Source: Candidatus Pelagibacterales bacterium (GTDB taxonomy: Bacteria; Pseudomonadota; Alphaproteobacteria; TMED109). From it: a stretch of 13,258 nucleotides of DNA. The position numbers and the translations under genes were made by a program. Positions 12,597-13,258 of this stretch are shown one piece after another. The DNA lies in assembly GCA_002732015.1 (NCBI GenBank), contig PCCU01000061.1, positions 1 to 13,258 of the forward strand, written 5' to 3'. Below the pieces are notes generated by a model. The model did no database searches. It was not told where the DNA came from and worked only from the letters and a program-made list of their open reading frames with translations. How positions within the stretch are numbered: the stretch's first letter is position 1; every line of letters begins with the position of its first letter.

Positions 12597-13258
12597 ATGA
12601 GCGAAAATGAAGAATTAACAGTAGTAAGGCCTGAGCTACTTCAGATTGCTGAAGCTGTAGCAAGAGACAAATCTATTGAACAAACTATAGTTATAGAAGC
12701 AATGGAGCAAGCTATTCAATCAGTAGCAAAAAAAAAGTATGGGCAAGACCTTGAAGTAAAGGCATCTATTGATGAAAAAACTGGCGAAATTAAAATTAAT
12801 AGAGTTTTACATGTAGTTAATGAAATTGAAGACTCATCTAATCAAATATCTCTAGAGCAAGGAAAACAATTTGATCAAAATGCACAGCTCGGAGACACCA
12901 TATTTGATCCTCTTCCTCCAATAGATTTTGGTAGAGTAGCAGCTCAAACAGCTAAACAAGTAATAGTTCAAAGAGTTAAAGAGGCTGATAAGGAAAGGCA
13001 GTACAATGAATATCAAGAAAAGCAAGGTCAGATTATTAATGGAGTGGTAAAAAGAGTAGAGTATGGAAATGTTTTCTTAGACTTAGGAAAAGCTGAAGCA
13101 TATATGAGAAAAGATGAAACTATTTCTAGAGAAACTTTTAGGCCAGGAGATAGAGTAAGGGCTTACATAACACAAGTAAAAAAAGATTTGAATGGCCCTC
13201 AAATTTTTTTATCTAGAACATGTAATGAATTTATGGCTGCACTTTTTTCTCAGGAAGT
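12597..13258 (+). CDS. nusA: Transcription termination/antitermination factor NusA, 3'-truncated by window edge
   Basis: The frame is open to the last base and encodes 220 residues. The NusA N-terminal domain (about 8-130) shows LLQIAEAVARDKSIE, IVIEAMEQAIQSVAKKKYG and FGRVAAQTAKQVIVQRVKEAD (111-131), the block that ends the RNA-polymerase-binding domain. An S1 domain follows (about 142-207), from GQIINGVVKRVEYGNVFLDLG to QIFLSRT. The KH domains lie beyond the window. NusA binds RNA polymerase and modulates pausing, termination and antitermination. The ATG has a clear Shine-Dalgarno AAGAGG at 12586-12591. rimP, which normally precedes nusA in bacteria, is missing here; a 152-base spacer with a terminator-like hairpin separates nusA from trmB instead. 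Confidence 0.95.
   Translation, partial: MSENEELTVVRPELLQIAEAVARDKSIEQTIVIEAMEQAIQSVAKKKYGQDLEVKASIDEKTGEIKINRVLHVVNEIEDSSNQISLEQGKQFDQNAQLGDTIFDPLPPIDFGRVAAQTAKQVIVQRVKEADKERQYNEYQEKQGQIINGVVKRVEYGNVFLDLGKAEAYMRKDETISRETFRPGDRVRAYITQVKKDLNGPQIFLSRTCNEFMAALFSQE

Noticed and set aside
1..13258. A new mobile element, defence system or CRISPR array
   Set aside because: All sequence is accounted for by recognised housekeeping families in a conserved alphaproteobacterial order; I saw no transposase, integrase, direct-repeat array or target-site duplication.

Overview
The window is an AT-rich (roughly 30% GC by eye), very compact housekeeping segment of an alphaproteobacterial chromosome. The assignment rests on gene order and family subtypes: an Alph_Pro_TM (TIGR02186-like) protein, UspA and NfuA next to tsaB-rimI; a cysteine-free Fur/Mur-type regulator; an olsB-olsA-like acyltransferase pair; then miaB-phoH-ybeY-corC-lnt-metK-trmB leading into nusA. 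The base composition, tiny intergenic gaps and many A/T homopolymers fit a streamlined lineage such as marine SAR11/HIMB59-like cells, or a Rickettsiales-like one. The exact clade cannot be fixed from sequence reading alone.

Layout. (1) Positions 1-1560, plus strand: 3' part of an Alph_Pro_TM membrane protein, a UspA-like protein, and NfuA (Fe-S delivery), all overlapping or nearly touching. (2) 1557-2087, minus strand: an M15/VanX-type D-Ala-D-Ala dipeptidase, tail-to-tail with nfuA. (3) 2117-3191, plus: tsaB and rimI, overlapping by 20 bases. (4) 3178-3396, minus: a TusA-family sulfurtransferase, overlapping the end of rimI. (5) 3454-12444, plus: an apparent long transcription unit holding a Fur/Mur regulator, ornithine-lipid-type acyltransferases (OlsB, then a PlsC-domain OlsA candidate), tRNA modification (MiaB), RNA/ribosome maintenance (PhoH, YbeY), CorC, apolipoprotein N-acyltransferase (Lnt), SAM synthetase (MetK) and the tRNA m7G46 methyltransferase TrmB. 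(6) 12445-12596: a 152-base spacer with a hairpin plus T-tract. (7) 12597 to the end: 5' part of nusA.

The genes join several linked themes: Fe-S clusters (NfuA, the Fe-S enzyme MiaB), tRNA modification (TsaB, MiaB, TrmB, possibly TusA), SAM supply (MetK) for SAM users (MiaB, TrmB), envelope lipids and lipoproteins (OlsB, OlsA, Lnt, CorC), and transcription/translation quality control (PhoH, YbeY, NusA).

I found no mobile element, CRISPR array, defence island or clearly new system. The points worth a second look concern expression signals. trmB has no ATG/GTG/TTG in frame before its conserved N-terminal motif, so a rare AUU or AUA start is implied. phoH may use an AUA start overlapping the miaB stop codon. 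Three other genes use UUG. Genes at the heads of transcription units lack a Shine-Dalgarno sequence while most operon-internal genes have one. rimP is absent from its usual place before nusA.
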